From NCBI GenBank assembly GCA_025992705.1, contig DAJPGJ010000001.1, positions 682,001-746,000 of the forward strand: a DNA stretch of 64,000 bases, given 5' to 3'. Both the position numbers and the translations under genes were made by a program. Numbering within the stretch: the stretch's first letter is position 1; each line of letters opens with the position of its first letter. This document shows positions 45,671 through 54,951 of the stretch, in pieces. The stretch is from Coriobacteriaceae bacterium. Lineage in GTDB: Bacteria; Actinomycetota; Coriobacteriia; Coriobacteriales; QAMH01. The notes beneath the pieces are model-generated. The model did no database searches, was not told where the DNA came from, and saw only the letters and a list, made by a program, of their open reading frames with translations.

Positions 45671-46477
45671 TTAGTGGCCGGCGTGGATGGCATCGTAGGC
45701 TGTGAGCCACTTCTGGGCATGCGTGGGAGTGCCCTTTGCGTCTGCGGGCATCTTCGTTTCGGAGTACTCGCGGGCGAGCTCCACGGTATACGCTCTGACG
45801 CCACGCTCCTTGCACCACTTGAACCAGCCATCGGCACCGAAGTTATATCCCTGGATGACGAGCTGAATCTCGGTTGCGTCATTGGGCGTGATGGTACCGA
45901 GATAGCCCTCCCAGAGTTGGAGGTTCTGTTTGAACTCCATAACGCCGGCGTAGATGGACGCTTCGGTTGACTCGGCGGAGATGCCGCGCTCGGGCCATCC
46001 GTTCATGACGATCCAGCCATACGCGCCCTCTGCGGCCTGCATGATATCGCCACCAACGTTGAGCACGCTTTTGACGTTCTTGTCGCCACCCGACTCGACG
46101 ACCATGGCCGCAAGCAGGCAATCGACCCATTCCGTGTCAAGGTTGCAATCTTTGCATGCCTGCTGAACGACGGGACGATATTGCTCGCAGGCGGCGTATT
46201 TTGCCGTGTCGGTCTGGGAGAAGAGCGCGGCGGCGCCAGCGATGGCGATGACGATGCAGAGCACGATGACAAGCACCATGCGCGATGCCTTGCGGGGCGT
46301 CTTCACGCGCTTGAGGTTGCGGCTGTTGACAGCGCCCCTGAGGTTGACCTGGCGTTGGGCAGCAGCTTTGACTGAGCTGCGCTTACCCGTGATGGGAGGA
46401 CGGGTTGAGCACGAGCGGCTCGAGGAGCGTGAGCGTCCCGAAGCGCTTCGACGTGTTCGATTGGAAGTTTGACTCAT
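45671..46477 (-). CDS. Membrane-anchored lysozyme-like (CwlT-type) muramidase
   Basis: A 268-residue protein: a long Arg/Ser-rich cytosolic N-terminus (1-65), one membrane segment (67-87) and an outside lysozyme-like domain. The catalytic Glu is probably Glu128 in LLAAMVVESGGD; GGDIMQAAEG and VIQGYNFG follow as in CwlT-type lytic domains. It would cut the glycan backbone of peptidoglycan. No NlpC/P60 domain follows, unlike full CwlT. RBS is weak at 46477. Nearby is a lipoprotein gene on the same strand, 25 nt upstream. Confidence 0.82.
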   Translation of the reverse strand: MSQTSNRTRRSASGRSRSSSRSCSTRPPITGKRSSVKAAAQRQVNLRGAVNSRNLKRVKTPRKASRMVLVIVLCIVIAIAGAAALFSQTDTAKYAACEQYRPVVQQACKDCNLDTEWVDCLLAAMVVESGGDKNVKSVLNVGGDIMQAAEGAYGWIVMNGWPERGISAESTEASIYAGVMEFKQNLQLWEGYLGTITPNDATEIQLVIQGYNFGADGWFKWCKERGVRAYTVELAREYSETKMPADAKGTPTHAQKWLTAYDAIHAGH

Positions 46478-46502
46478 GTGTTAGCTTCGTTTGGGGTCAC
46501 TT

Positions 46503-47132
46503 CTACTCTTGCGGCTGGGTCTGGTCCTGGCCTTGGGTGGTGTCCTGGGATCCTGCCTGGGCGGCGCTTGTTGCCATGACGACCTCGGTGAGTGCGTCGA
46601 CGACCTCGGCGGAGCTGCATCTGCTCATCACGGCGGCACCGTATTGGTCGCCCATGCTGAACGAATACGTGCCATCGCCGTTATCGATGACGGCAAAGGA
46701 GATGGAGCTGCCCGTCGTCTCGTCCTGGACCGTGAGCTTGTTGTCATCACCGACCGTAGCCGGGCCGATGAAGACGGCCGATGCGCTGGACTCGGGGACG
46801 ACCAAGACGAGAATGGCGTTCTCGCCATCGGCACCACCAGCGTAGTAGAGCTGCTCGCCCACGGGCGTCGTGCCCTTGTAGTACTCGCTCATGCCGGTGA
46901 CAGCCTGCTCGAAGACGCTGCGAACCTCGTCGGAAGACATGCTCGAAGCCGTCGCATCCTCGGGATTGCCCTCATCGGAGCCCTCCGTGCCGCTTGCATC
47001 CGAAGACGCCGCAGAGCTCGAAGCCGAGCTTTGCGAGGAGTCCGATGAGCCGCCACCGCAGGCGGTCAGGGCGAGCAGGGCGAGTGCGAGTGCGCAAACG
47101 CAAGAGATAACGAGTATGAACGAGCGCTTCAT
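46503..47132 (-). CDS. Lipoprotein with Ser/acidic linker, function unknown
   Basis: A 209-residue exported lipoprotein: hydrophobic signal with lipobox LTAC (Cys25), Ser/Asp/Glu linker to about 60, then a compact beta-rich domain of unknown family. AAAGGAG lies 6 nt before the ATG at 47132; the frame extends upstream to 47186. The C-terminus is Gln-rich (QDTTQGQDQTQPQE). Possibly co-expressed with the muramidase downstream. I do not recognise a homologue. Confidence 0.8.
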   Translation of the reverse strand: MKRSFILVISCVCALALALLALTACGGGSSDSSQSSASSSAASSDASGTEGSDEGNPEDATASSMSSDEVRSVFEQAVTGMSEYYKGTTPVGEQLYYAGGADGENAILVLVVPESSASAVFIGPATVGDDNKLTVQDETTGSSISFAVIDNGDGTYSFSMGDQYGAAVMSRCSSAEVVDALTEVVMATSAAQAGSQDTTQGQDQTQPQE

Positions 47133-47239
47133 GATGGCTCCTTTGGCATTGTCGAGACGTTGTGCAAACGATACCACATGCTCCATTCATGTAAGATATC
47201 TCGTGGCAAATAAGCCACGAGATAATTGGAGGCCTGGGA

Positions 47240-50200
47240 ATGGTTTCTCGCGTCTATGTCGAAAAGAAACCCGAGTTCGATGTCGAGTCAAAGCAGCTGG
47301 AGGCGGAACTTCGCACGCTGCTTGGAATCGAGGGGCTCGAGAGTTTGCGCACAATCCGCCGCTACGATGTCGAGGGTATTGATGACGAGCTCTTCGAGCA
47401 ATGCGTTCCCACTGTTTTTAGCGAGCCCCAGGTCGATATGGCGCATCGCCGCCTACCCACCCTTACCGACGATTCCGTGCTCTTTGCCGTCGAGTATCTG
47501 CCCGGTCAGTTTGACCAACGAGCAGATTCGGCGAGCGAGTGCATTCAGTTCGTCTCGTGTGGCGAGCGCCCCGAAGTGCGTAGCGCGACGCTGTACCTGC
47601 TCGAGGGCGATTTGAACGATGATGACATCGCTGCCATTAAGCACTACGTCATCAATCCCGTCGAGGCGCGCGAGGCCTCGCTCGATGAGGTCGAGACGCT
47701 CAAGACGGAGTATCCCGAACCAGCCGACGTCGAGGTCATCGAGCACTTTATCGATTACGACGACGAGGTCCTGGAAATCTTCATTCGCGAGCGCGGTTTG
47801 GCAATGGACCTGGCAGACATAAAAGTCTTCCAGGATTACTTTGCCAACGTCGAGCATCGTGACCCGACCATCACGGAAGTGAAGATGGTCGATACCTACT
47901 GGTCCGACCACTGCCGTCACACCACCTTCGGCACCGAGCTTACCGACATCGAGATCGATGACGAGATCGTCCAGGCTGCCTTCGACGCGTACCTGGACAT
48001 GCGCCACGAGCTTGGGCGTGACGAGAAACCCATTTGCCTCATGGACATGGGCACCATCGGCGCGAAGTACCTCAAGAACAAGGGCATCCTCACGGGCCTC
48101 GATGAGAGCGAGGAGATCAACGCCTGCACCGTCAAGGTCAAGGTTGACGTCAACGGCGCGGATGAGGACTGGCTGTTCCTCTTCAAGAACGAGACGCACA
48201 ACCATCCCACCGAGGTTGAGCCCTTCGGTGGCGCGGCAACGTGCATTGGCGGTTGCATCCGCGATCCGCTGTCCGGTCGCTCCTACGTGTACCAGGCCAT
48301 GCGTGTGACGGGTGCCGCAGACCCGCATACGCCCATCGCCGAGACACTTGCTGGCAAGCTGCCGCAGCGCAAGATCGTGACGACGGCGGCGCATGGCTAT
48401 TCGAGCTATGGTAACCAGATCGGCCTTGCCACGGGTCAGGTCAACGAGCTGTACCATCCGGGTTACGCGGCCAAGCGCATGGAGATTGGCGCCGTGGTGG
48501 GCGCCACCCCCGCCGACCACGTGCGACGTGAGACGCCAGTCGCCGGTGACAAGATCATCCTGCTCGGCGGTCGCACGGGCCGTGACGGCATCGGCGGCGC
48601 GACCGGATCCTCCAAGGCCCACAACGTTTCGAGCATCGAGACCTGCGGCGCCGAGGTGCAGAAAGGCAACGCGCCGGTCGAGCGCAAGTTGCAGCGCCTC
48701 TTCCGTCGCAAGGACGCCTGTCGGCTCATCAAGCGTTGCAACGACTTTGGCGCAGGTGGCGTGAGCGTCGCCACGGGAGAGATCGCCGATGGCCTGCTCA
48801 TCGACCTCGATTGCGTTCCCAAGAAGTACGACGGCCTGGACGGCACCGAGCTCGCCATTTCGGAGAGCCAGGAGCGCATGGCCTGCGCCGTAGCGGCGGA
48901 AGATGTCGAGGAGTTCCTCTCGTATGCGAACGAGGAGAACGTCGAGGCCGTCGTCATCGCGACCGTCACCGAGGAGCCGCGCGTGCGCATGACATGGCGC
49001 GGGGACACGATCGTCGACGTAAGCCGTGAGTTCCTCAATTCAAACGGCGCTTCCAAGCAGATGAACGTGCATATCGCCGCTGGCGAGGACTATGCTCCCA
49101 ACTGGGAAGGCGAGAGCTTCGCCGAGCGCATGAAGAGCGTCGTCACCGACCTCAACGTCGCCTCGAACAAGGGCCTCGTCGAGATGTTCGATTCCACCAT
49201 CGGCGCCAACACGGTGCTCATGCCCTTTGGCGGCGCACGGCAGCTCACCACCCCCATGGCGATGATCGCCAAGCTCCCCGTCGAGGGCGAAACCACCACG
49301 ACGAGTGGTATGGCCTGGGGCTTCAATCCGTATCTGTCATCGGCCAACCAGTTCAAGGGCGCGTATCTCGCCGTTGTCGAGAGCGTGGCCAAGCTCGTGG
49401 CCGCGGGCTTTGCGCGCGAGGATACCTATCTGACTTTCCAGGAGTACTTTGGCTCTTTGCGCGATGTTCCCGAGCGATGGGGCAAGCCCGCCGCGTCGCT
49501 GCTCGGTGCCCTCATGGCGCAGATCGACCTTGGCGTGGGTTCCATCGGTGGCAAGGACTCCATGTCGGGTAGCTTCGAGGACCTGGACGTTCCACCGACG
49601 CTCGTGAGCTTCGCGACGGCGTGCGGGCATGTCGATAACGCTATGAGCCCCGAGTTCAAGGGTGTGGGCCATGAGGTGCTCTGCATCCATCCCTTCTACG
49701 AAGCCGACGGGCTCATGCCCGAGAAGGCCGGCCTGCTCGAGTGCCTCGACACGGTCGAGCGTCTCATCAAGGATGGTCAGGTGCTCGCTGTGGGCACGCC
49801 GGGCTTTGGGTGCGATGCGGAGCTGATCTTCAAGATGTGCCTCGGCAATGGCATCGGTCTGCGCATCAATGACGACGTCGATCTCGACACGCTCTTTGTC
49901 AACGCGTACGGCTCCTTCCTTGTCGAGCTGGCACCCGGTGCCGCACCGGTCGAGTCGACCGAGAACATGCACGTGGTTGACCTGGGTGAGACCATCGAGG
50001 AATACGCGATCATCGCCGGTGGGCAGACCGTGCGTCTTGCCGTGCTGCAGGAGGCGTGGGAAAGCGAGCTCGAGGACGTATTCCCGTACCGTGAGGATGG
50101 CGGCGGGGTCGACATGATTAGCGATGCGAGCCATGTGCCGCTCACGTATTGCGGCAATCTCGCCAAGCCGCGTGTCATCATTCCGGTCTTTCCGGGCAAC

Positions 50201-50965
50201 AACTGCGAGTACGACACGGCGCTCGCCTTCGAGCGCGCCGGCGCCGTGCCCGAGACCTTCATCATCAACAACCTGACGCCGGACGCGGTCGCAGAGAGCA
50301 CGCGTGCCTTTGTCGAGAAAATCGACAACAGCCAGATCATCATGATCCCCGGCGGTTTTTCCGGTGGCGACGAGCCCGATGGCAGTGCCAAGTTCATCAC
50401 GGCGTTCTTCCGCAACCCCAACGTGACGGAGGCGGTGCGCCGTCTGCTCAACGATCGCGATGGTCTTATGCTGGGTATCTGTAACGGCTTCCAAGCACTC
50501 GTCAAGCTCGGCCTGGTGCCCTATGGCGATATCGTCACGACTGATGCAGGCTGCCCGACGCTCACCTTCAACACGATCGGCAGGCATCAGAGCCGCATCG
50601 TGCGCACGCGCGTGGCGTCCAACCTGTCACCGTGGCTCTCGCGCTGCGAGGTGGGCAACATCCATACCGTCGCCATCAGCCATGGCGAGGGACGTTTTGT
50701 CGCCAACGATGACACGCTCGAGCAGCTTATCGAGAGCGGTCAGATCGCGACGCAGTACGTGGGCCTCGACGGCATGCCGAGCATGGACCTCGACGTGAAC
50801 CCCAATGGCTCGGTGCTCGCCATCGAGGGCATCACGAGCCCGGACGGGCGCGTGCTCGGCAAGATGGGGCATACCGAGCGTTGGAGCGCGGGCGTGTACC
50901 AGAACATCCCGGACCTGAGCTACCAGCCGCTCATCGAAGGCGGCGTGGGGTACTTCACGGAGTAA
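47240..50965 (+). CDS. purL: Phosphoribosylformylglycinamidine synthase, single-chain type
   Basis: A 1241-residue enzyme of purine synthesis (FGAR + glutamine + ATP to FGAM). The synthetase part includes KNETHNHPTEVEPFGGAAT and GGRTGRDGIGGATG. The C-terminal glutaminase domain carries the nucleophile Cys1081 in LGICNGFQAL and a His-Glu pair in ISHGEGRF. This is the large fused form with its own glutaminase, not the PurLQS type. GGAGG precedes the ATG at 47240. No other purine gene is adjacent. Confidence 0.95.
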   Translation: MVSRVYVEKKPEFDVESKQLEAELRTLLGIEGLESLRTIRRYDVEGIDDELFEQCVPTVFSEPQVDMAHRRLPTLTDDSVLFAVEYLPGQFDQRADSASECIQFVSCGERPEVRSATLYLLEGDLNDDDIAAIKHYVINPVEAREASLDEVETLKTEYPEPADVEVIEHFIDYDDEVLEIFIRERGLAMDLADIKVFQDYFANVEHRDPTITEVKMVDTYWSDHCRHTTFGTELTDIEIDDEIVQAAFDAYLDMRHELGRDEKPICLMDMGTIGAKYLKNKGILTGLDESEEINACTVKVKVDVNGADEDWLFLFKNETHNHPTEVEPFGGAATCIGGCIRDPLSGRSYVYQAMRVTGAADPHTPIAETLAGKLPQRKIVTTAAHGYSSYGNQIGLATGQVNELYHPGYAAKRMEIGAVVGATPADHVRRETPVAGDKIILLGGRTGRDGIGGATGSSKAHNVSSIETCGAEVQKGNAPVERKLQRLFRRKDACRLIKRCNDFGAGGVSVATGEIADGLLIDLDCVPKKYDGLDGTELAISESQERMACAVAAEDVEEFLSYANEENVEAVVIATVTEEPRVRMTWRGDTIVDVSREFLNSNGASKQMNVHIAAGEDYAPNWEGESFAERMKSVVTDLNVASNKGLVEMFDSTIGANTVLMPFGGARQLTTPMAMIAKLPVEGETTTTSGMAWGFNPYLSSANQFKGAYLAVVESVAKLVAAGFAREDTYLTFQEYFGSLRDVPERWGKPAASLLGALMAQIDLGVGSIGGKDSMSGSFEDLDVPPTLVSFATACGHVDNAMSPEFKGVGHEVLCIHPFYEADGLMPEKAGLLECLDTVERLIKDGQVLAVGTPGFGCDAELIFKMCLGNGIGLRINDDVDLDTLFVNAYGSFLVELAPGAAPVESTENMHVVDLGETIEEYAIIAGGQTVRLAVLQEAWESELEDVFPYREDGGGVDMISDASHVPLTYCGNLAKPRVIIPVFPGNNCEYDTALAFERAGAVPETFIINNLTPDAVAESTRAFVEKIDNSQIIMIPGGFSGGDEPDGSAKFITAFFRNPNVTEAVRRLLNDRDGLMLGICNGFQALVKLGLVPYGDIVTTDAGCPTLTFNTIGRHQSRIVRTRVASNLSPWLSRCEVGNIHTVAISHGEGRFVANDDTLEQLIESGQIATQYVGLDGMPSMDLDVNPNGSVLAIEGITSPDGRVLGKMGHTERWSAGVYQNIPDLSYQPLIEGGVGYFTE

Positions 50966-50991
50966 GGCGCGCATTTGTTTGCTGGTAATTG

Positions 50992-51156
50992 GCGTTTTCC
51001 CAGGCTTGCTGGAAGAGGCTTGCGGGAAAATTACGTTTTCCTAGGATTGCGGGGCGAGATATGCAAAGTATTTGCGTTTTCCTAGCCTAAATGGGTGCTG
51101 AACCCTGGGAAAACGCCTGTTTCTTGCAGTTCGCTACTGCGAGTCCTAGGAAAACG
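50992..51156. repeat. Intergenic array of a GCGTTTTCC word in both orientations (locus 2)
   Basis: GCGTTTTCCCAGG (50992-51004) and its exact complement (51104-51116); CGTTTTCCTAGG (51034-51045) and its complement (51145-51156); a further GCGTTTTCCTAG (51074-51085); and a degenerate inverse CGGGAAAAT near 51023. That is three forward and three inverse, interleaved rather than nested. The stretch 50966-51256 holds no gene. Confidence 0.75.
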
Positions 51157-51189
51157 TTAAAAATGCGCATAAACACAGGGGCGATCATA

Positions 51190-51228
51190 AGAAAACGAAA
51201 AAAACGTGCAGCTCGGTGGAGCTGCACG
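51190..51228 (-). terminator. Rho-independent terminator of the M18 aminopeptidase gene
   Basis: Perfect 10-bp stem CGTGCAGCTC/GAGCTGCACG with a GGTG loop; read leftwards it is followed by TTTTTTCGTTTTC. It starts about 29 nt after the aminopeptidase stop. Confidence 0.85.
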
Positions 51229-51256
51229 CTCAAATGAGGCTCTTTCGTATGTTTCC

Positions 51257-52681
51257 CTATGCGTTCTTCAGGAACGCCTCGTAGCCCTTGCGGGCCTCGT
51301 AGATGTCGGCCTTGCTCGTGATCTCCCAGGGAGCGTGCATCGAGAGCACGGCCACGCCACTGTCGATGACGTCCATGTCGTACTTGGCCGGGATGTAGGC
51401 GATCGTGCCGCCGCCGCCGATGTCGACACGGCCGAGCTCGGCGGTCTGGAACGCGACGCCGGCATCGTCCATGACCTTGCGCACCTCAGCGACGAACTCG
51501 GCCGACGTGTCGTTGCTGCCGCTCTTGCCGCGCGCTCCCGTGTACTTGTTGAAGACGAGGCCACGGCCCATGTATGCGGCGTTCTTGGGCTCGAAGACGC
51601 TCGCATAGCAAGGGTCGAGCGCGGCGGAGACGTCGGAGGACAGCATTTTGCATGCGCCGAGCGCGCGACGCAGCTTGAGCTGTCCGCCCTCGCCGGCGAG
51701 CTCCATGATCTCGGCGATGGTGTTCTCGAAGAACAGCGACTCCATGCCCGTGGCACCCACGGAGCCGATCTCCTCCTTGTCGACCAGCACGGTGACGGCG
51801 GTGCGCTTGGGATTCTCGATGGCGAGCTGGGCGACGAGCGACGTGTAGGCACAGACGCGGTCGTCCTGGCCGTAGCCGATCACCATGGAGCGGTCGAAGC
51901 CCATCTCGCGCGCGCGACCAGCCGGCACTATCTCGAGCTCGGCGGAGAGGAAGTCCTCTTCCTCGATGCCGTAGTACTCGGCGAGGTACTTGAGCACGGA
52001 AGCCTTGATCGGCTCCTTCTCGGCGACCTTCTCCCATGCGGGCGAATCGTCGTTGAGCTTGTCCTTCTCGAACAGGAGCGGCCTGCTGCCTACGATCACG
52101 TCGAGGTCCTCGGCATCGATGACCTCCTTGGCGTTCTTCTCCATCTGCTTTTGGCCCAGGTGGGGAAGCAGGTCTGAGATGCAGAACACGGGGTCGGACG
52201 GGTCCTCGCCCACGCGGACCTCGATGGACTCGCCTGCCTTGAGGGCGATGACGCCGTGGATGGCGAGCGGGAGCGTGACCCACTGGTACTTCTTGATGCC
52301 GCCGTAATAATGCGTGTCGAGTAGCGCAATGTCGGTGTTCTCGTAGAGCGGGTTTTGCTTGGCGTCGAGGCGCGGCGAGTCGATGTGGGCGCCCAGGATG
52401 TTGAAGCCGTCCTCGAGCGGGTCGGTGCCGAGCACCGCCAGGATGAGGGCCTTGCCATGGGTCTGGGCGTAGACCTTGTCACCGGCCTTGAGCTTGCGCT
52501 GCTTCTTGATGGCCTTGGCAAGCGACTTGTACCCAGCCTTTTCCGCCATGGCGATCGAGGCGTTCACGCACTCGCGCTCGGTCTTATTCTCCGAGATGAA
52601 CTCGATGTAGTCGGTGCTGAGTTTTTCGAGTTTGTCGAGGTCCTTGTCGCTATAGCTCTTCCATGCGTTCTCGCGTTCCAT
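51257..52681 (-). CDS. M18-family aminopeptidase
   Basis: A 474-residue dizinc aminopeptidase that removes N-terminal, often acidic, residues from peptides in the cytosol. Metal-site motifs: NILGAHIDSPRLDAK (His-Asp), TVLVDKEEIGSVGATGMES (Glu-Glu), and ALDPCYASVFEPKNA with later HAPWEITSKAD. GYGQDDRVCAYTSL is a family hallmark. The ATG at 52681 has GGAGG 6 nt upstream, while a GTG two codons earlier has none. A terminator follows. The dodecamer assembly known for M18 is not visible in sequence. Confidence 0.9.
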   Translation of the reverse strand: MERENAWKSYSDKDLDKLEKLSTDYIEFISENKTERECVNASIAMAEKAGYKSLAKAIKKQRKLKAGDKVYAQTHGKALILAVLGTDPLEDGFNILGAHIDSPRLDAKQNPLYENTDIALLDTHYYGGIKKYQWVTLPLAIHGVIALKAGESIEVRVGEDPSDPVFCISDLLPHLGQKQMEKNAKEVIDAEDLDVIVGSRPLLFEKDKLNDDSPAWEKVAEKEPIKASVLKYLAEYYGIEEEDFLSAELEIVPAGRAREMGFDRSMVIGYGQDDRVCAYTSLVAQLAIENPKRTAVTVLVDKEEIGSVGATGMESLFFENTIAEIMELAGEGGQLKLRRALGACKMLSSDVSAALDPCYASVFEPKNAAYMGRGLVFNKYTGARGKSGSNDTSAEFVAEVRKVMDDAGVAFQTAELGRVDIGGGGTIAYIPAKYDMDVIDSGVAVLSMHAPWEITSKADIYEARKGYEAFLKNA

Positions 52682-52763
52682 GAACACCCTCCTATATGGT
52701 GGTCGATGCAGTATGCTTAGTGCGTCAATATACTACGAGTGCGAGGCGAAAGGCGGGTTTGTC

Positions 52764-53348
52764 ATGAGCCTGATAGAAATCGGCAGGCAGTTCGACGATG
52801 TGGCGCTGGCGCTTTTGCGCTCGTGCATCGGCCGTGAGCTCGTCGCCTACGAGGGTTACTGCCTCGATGGCGAAAGCGACCACATATACAAGACCGCACG
52901 GCTCGTCTTCGACGGCTTCGCGGTCGACCTCGTGAACGAGCACGAGACGCTGGCACTGGGGCCGGATTTCGTCGAGGAGGAAGTCGCGATTTTGCGCGTC
53001 GAGCTCGCGAAGGGGGAGCTGTGGACGCCGCCGGGCAAGCACGTGACGCGTGTGGAATGCGGTTTCCAGGTGGCCGATATGCTCGTGGTGGTGGACACGG
53101 CGCTGCTTTCCAAGGGGTCGCGTCGCCTCATCGACTTCAAGTGGGCGCAGGCCGTGATCGTCGAGAGCGAGGACGGCGGATTGCTCGCCTTCGACCGTGA
53201 CATATGGAGTGACGAGTACCTGACGGTGAACCGCGGGGAAAGCGTCTCAACCACGACGCGCGATTTTAGGGCCGATTGGGTGGCTGAGCCGCCCTACGGC
53301 TACGAGTTTGGCCGCAACATCCTGCGGCTTACGAACCCGGCAGTGTAG
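52764..53348 (+). CDS. Hypothetical protein of 194 residues
   Basis: A soluble protein without signal peptide or membrane segment, rich in Val, Asp and Glu. It begins MSLIEIGRQFDDVALALLRS and includes GFQVADMLVVVDTALLSK. It is codon-typical of the neighbours and has GGCGG upstream of the ATG at 52764. Pattern suggests an alpha/beta fold. I do not recognise the family. It lies upstream of, but separated by an operator region from, the DUF4143 ATPase. Confidence 0.7.
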   Translation: MSLIEIGRQFDDVALALLRSCIGRELVAYEGYCLDGESDHIYKTARLVFDGFAVDLVNEHETLALGPDFVEEEVAILRVELAKGELWTPPGKHVTRVECGFQVADMLVVVDTALLSKGSRRLIDFKWAQAVIVESEDGGLLAFDRDIWSDEYLTVNRGESVSTTTRDFRADWVAEPPYGYEFGRNILRLTNPAV

Positions 53349-53414
53349 GGGAGAGTCACGTTACTTTTCAATCAAATGAGAACTTTTCGAAAAATCGCAA
53401 AACTTCGCAAATGA

Positions 53415-53464
53415 TTGAGAACTTTTTGAACATTTGCTAAACTTCTCAATCAAATGAGAAGTTT
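53415..53464 (+). promoter_or_regulatory. Promoter with overlapping operator before the DUF4143 ATPase gene
   Basis: -35 TTGAGA (53415-53420) and -10 TAAACT (53438-53443) spaced 17 bp. The perfect palindrome AAACTTCTCA-N6-TGAGAAGTTT (53439-53464) overlaps the -10 and ends 10 nt before the ATG. TCAATCAAATGAGAA also occurs near 53368, giving a second site. Confidence 0.7.
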
Positions 53465-53473
53465 AGGAGAATC

Positions 53474-54676
53474 ATGATTCCACGGCCTGACTACATCGAA
53501 CAGCTCGATAGATGGCGCGACCGCGACCTTATCAAGGTCGTCACGGGTGTGAGACGCTGCGGCAAATCAACGCTGCTCCAGCTCTATGCGGAGCACCTTC
53601 AGGCCGAGGGAGTGGATTCGGATCAAATCATCGTCATCAATCTCGAGCAGTTGGAATACGAGCATCTTCTCGACTATCACAAGCTACACGATGAGGTGCT
53701 TGCTCGTGCAAAACCGGGGAAAATGAACTATGTGTTCATAGACGAGGTGCAAAACGTCCCCGAGTTCCAGCGCGCGGTCGACAGCCTTTATACGCGCGAC
53801 AATCTTGACCTGTATATCACGGGCTCGAACGCTCTCATGCTTCGGGGTACGCTGGCCACCCTGCTTTCTGGGCGCTATGTGGAAGTGTCGATGCTCCCTC
53901 TTTCGTTCAAGGAGTTCTGTGGTGCATCGGATGCAAGCACGTCTCGGCAAAGGCTCTACGATCGATACATCTCCACGGGAGGGATGCCAGGTGCGTTCAC
54001 GCAGACAGATGGTTCTTTGAGCCTGTACGATTACCTTGAGGGTATCTTGAGCACCGTGCTTTTCAAGGACGTGGCGCAGCGCCTGAACATCGCCAATACG
54101 CAAGGCCTCGATGCTCTTGCCACCTATTTGTTCGACAACGTGGGAAACCTTACTTCTGCCAAGGCCATAAGCGATTTCATCACTTCGCAGGGAATCAGAA
54201 TCTCGCCGAACACTGTGTCTGAATACATTTCGGGACTTGTCGACAGCTATATCTTTTATCCGGCAAAGCGCTTTGACCTCCGAGGAAAGCGCCTCCTGAA
54301 ATTGCAGGAGAAATATTACGGCGTCGATATGGGCATGCGACGTATGGTGCTTTCCGGCCGCATACGAGATACGGGCAGAATCCTTGAGAATGTGGTCTTT
54401 CTCGAGCTCAAGCGCCGCTACAAAAACGTGTATATCGGCAAGGTCGGCAATGCGGAAGTCGATTTCGTAGTCGAGAGCGCCGAGGGATATGCCTACTACC
54501 AAGTGGCGGAGACGGTATCCTCATCTGCAACGTTGAAGCGCGAGCTGCAGGCGCTTCGCTCAGTCCAAGACGATTATCCGAAATACCTTATAACTATGGA
54601 CGATACCGACGAGGTGTCGCACCAGGGCATCAGCCAAGTCTACGCTCTTGATTGGCTGCTGGGTTGCGTAGCGTAG
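53474..54676 (+). CDS. AAA-type ATPase with DUF4143 domain
   Basis: A 400-residue ATPase: Walker A GVRRCGKST (25-33), Walker B YVFIDEVQNV (87-96), sensor SNALMLRG, and the C-terminal DUF4143 domain with SLYDYLEGILSTVLFKDV and VDFVVESAEG, the latter resembling a PD-(D/E)xK nuclease-like fold (inference). Such genes are scattered, laterally transferred and of unclear role, sometimes linked to defence or mobile DNA. It has its own promoter overlapped by a palindrome, suggesting tight repression. Confidence 0.88.
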   Translation: MIPRPDYIEQLDRWRDRDLIKVVTGVRRCGKSTLLQLYAEHLQAEGVDSDQIIVINLEQLEYEHLLDYHKLHDEVLARAKPGKMNYVFIDEVQNVPEFQRAVDSLYTRDNLDLYITGSNALMLRGTLATLLSGRYVEVSMLPLSFKEFCGASDASTSRQRLYDRYISTGGMPGAFTQTDGSLSLYDYLEGILSTVLFKDVAQRLNIANTQGLDALATYLFDNVGNLTSAKAISDFITSQGIRISPNTVSEYISGLVDSYIFYPAKRFDLRGKRLLKLQEKYYGVDMGMRRMVLSGRIRDTGRILENVVFLELKRRYKNVYIGKVGNAEVDFVVESAEGYAYYQVAETVSSSATLKRELQALRSVQDDYPKYLITMDDTDEVSHQGISQVYALDWLLGCVA

Positions 54677-54797
54677 GACGTCTTTTTGATTGCATTGCTT
54701 TGCCGAAAGTCTTTTTACCGGCAGGTTCAAAGAAATCAAGGAGGTTCAAGCAAATTAAGGAAGTTAAAGGAAATCAACGTTGCCTCATGGATTCCAG

Positions 54798-54830
54798 TGA
54801 GACAGCGTCTCTGAGTAACTGTCTCATTTT
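54798..54830 (+). terminator. GAGACA-ended hairpin, possible terminator of the ATPase gene
   Basis: TGAGACAG and CTGTCTCA arms around 13 nt, followed by TTTTCCTG. Same family as 30575-30603. The remaining part of 54677-54951 shows no gene. Confidence 0.55.
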
Positions 54831-54951
54831 CCTGTCTCGCTTAGAATCTCCTTAAATTTCGGCGACGAGCATCGCGGGAACGAGGCGAATTGCTATCATT
54901 GTCTCCCCTTTGGAGATGGGGCCTGTAGGGCGCCTCGAGTTAGGACTGACG

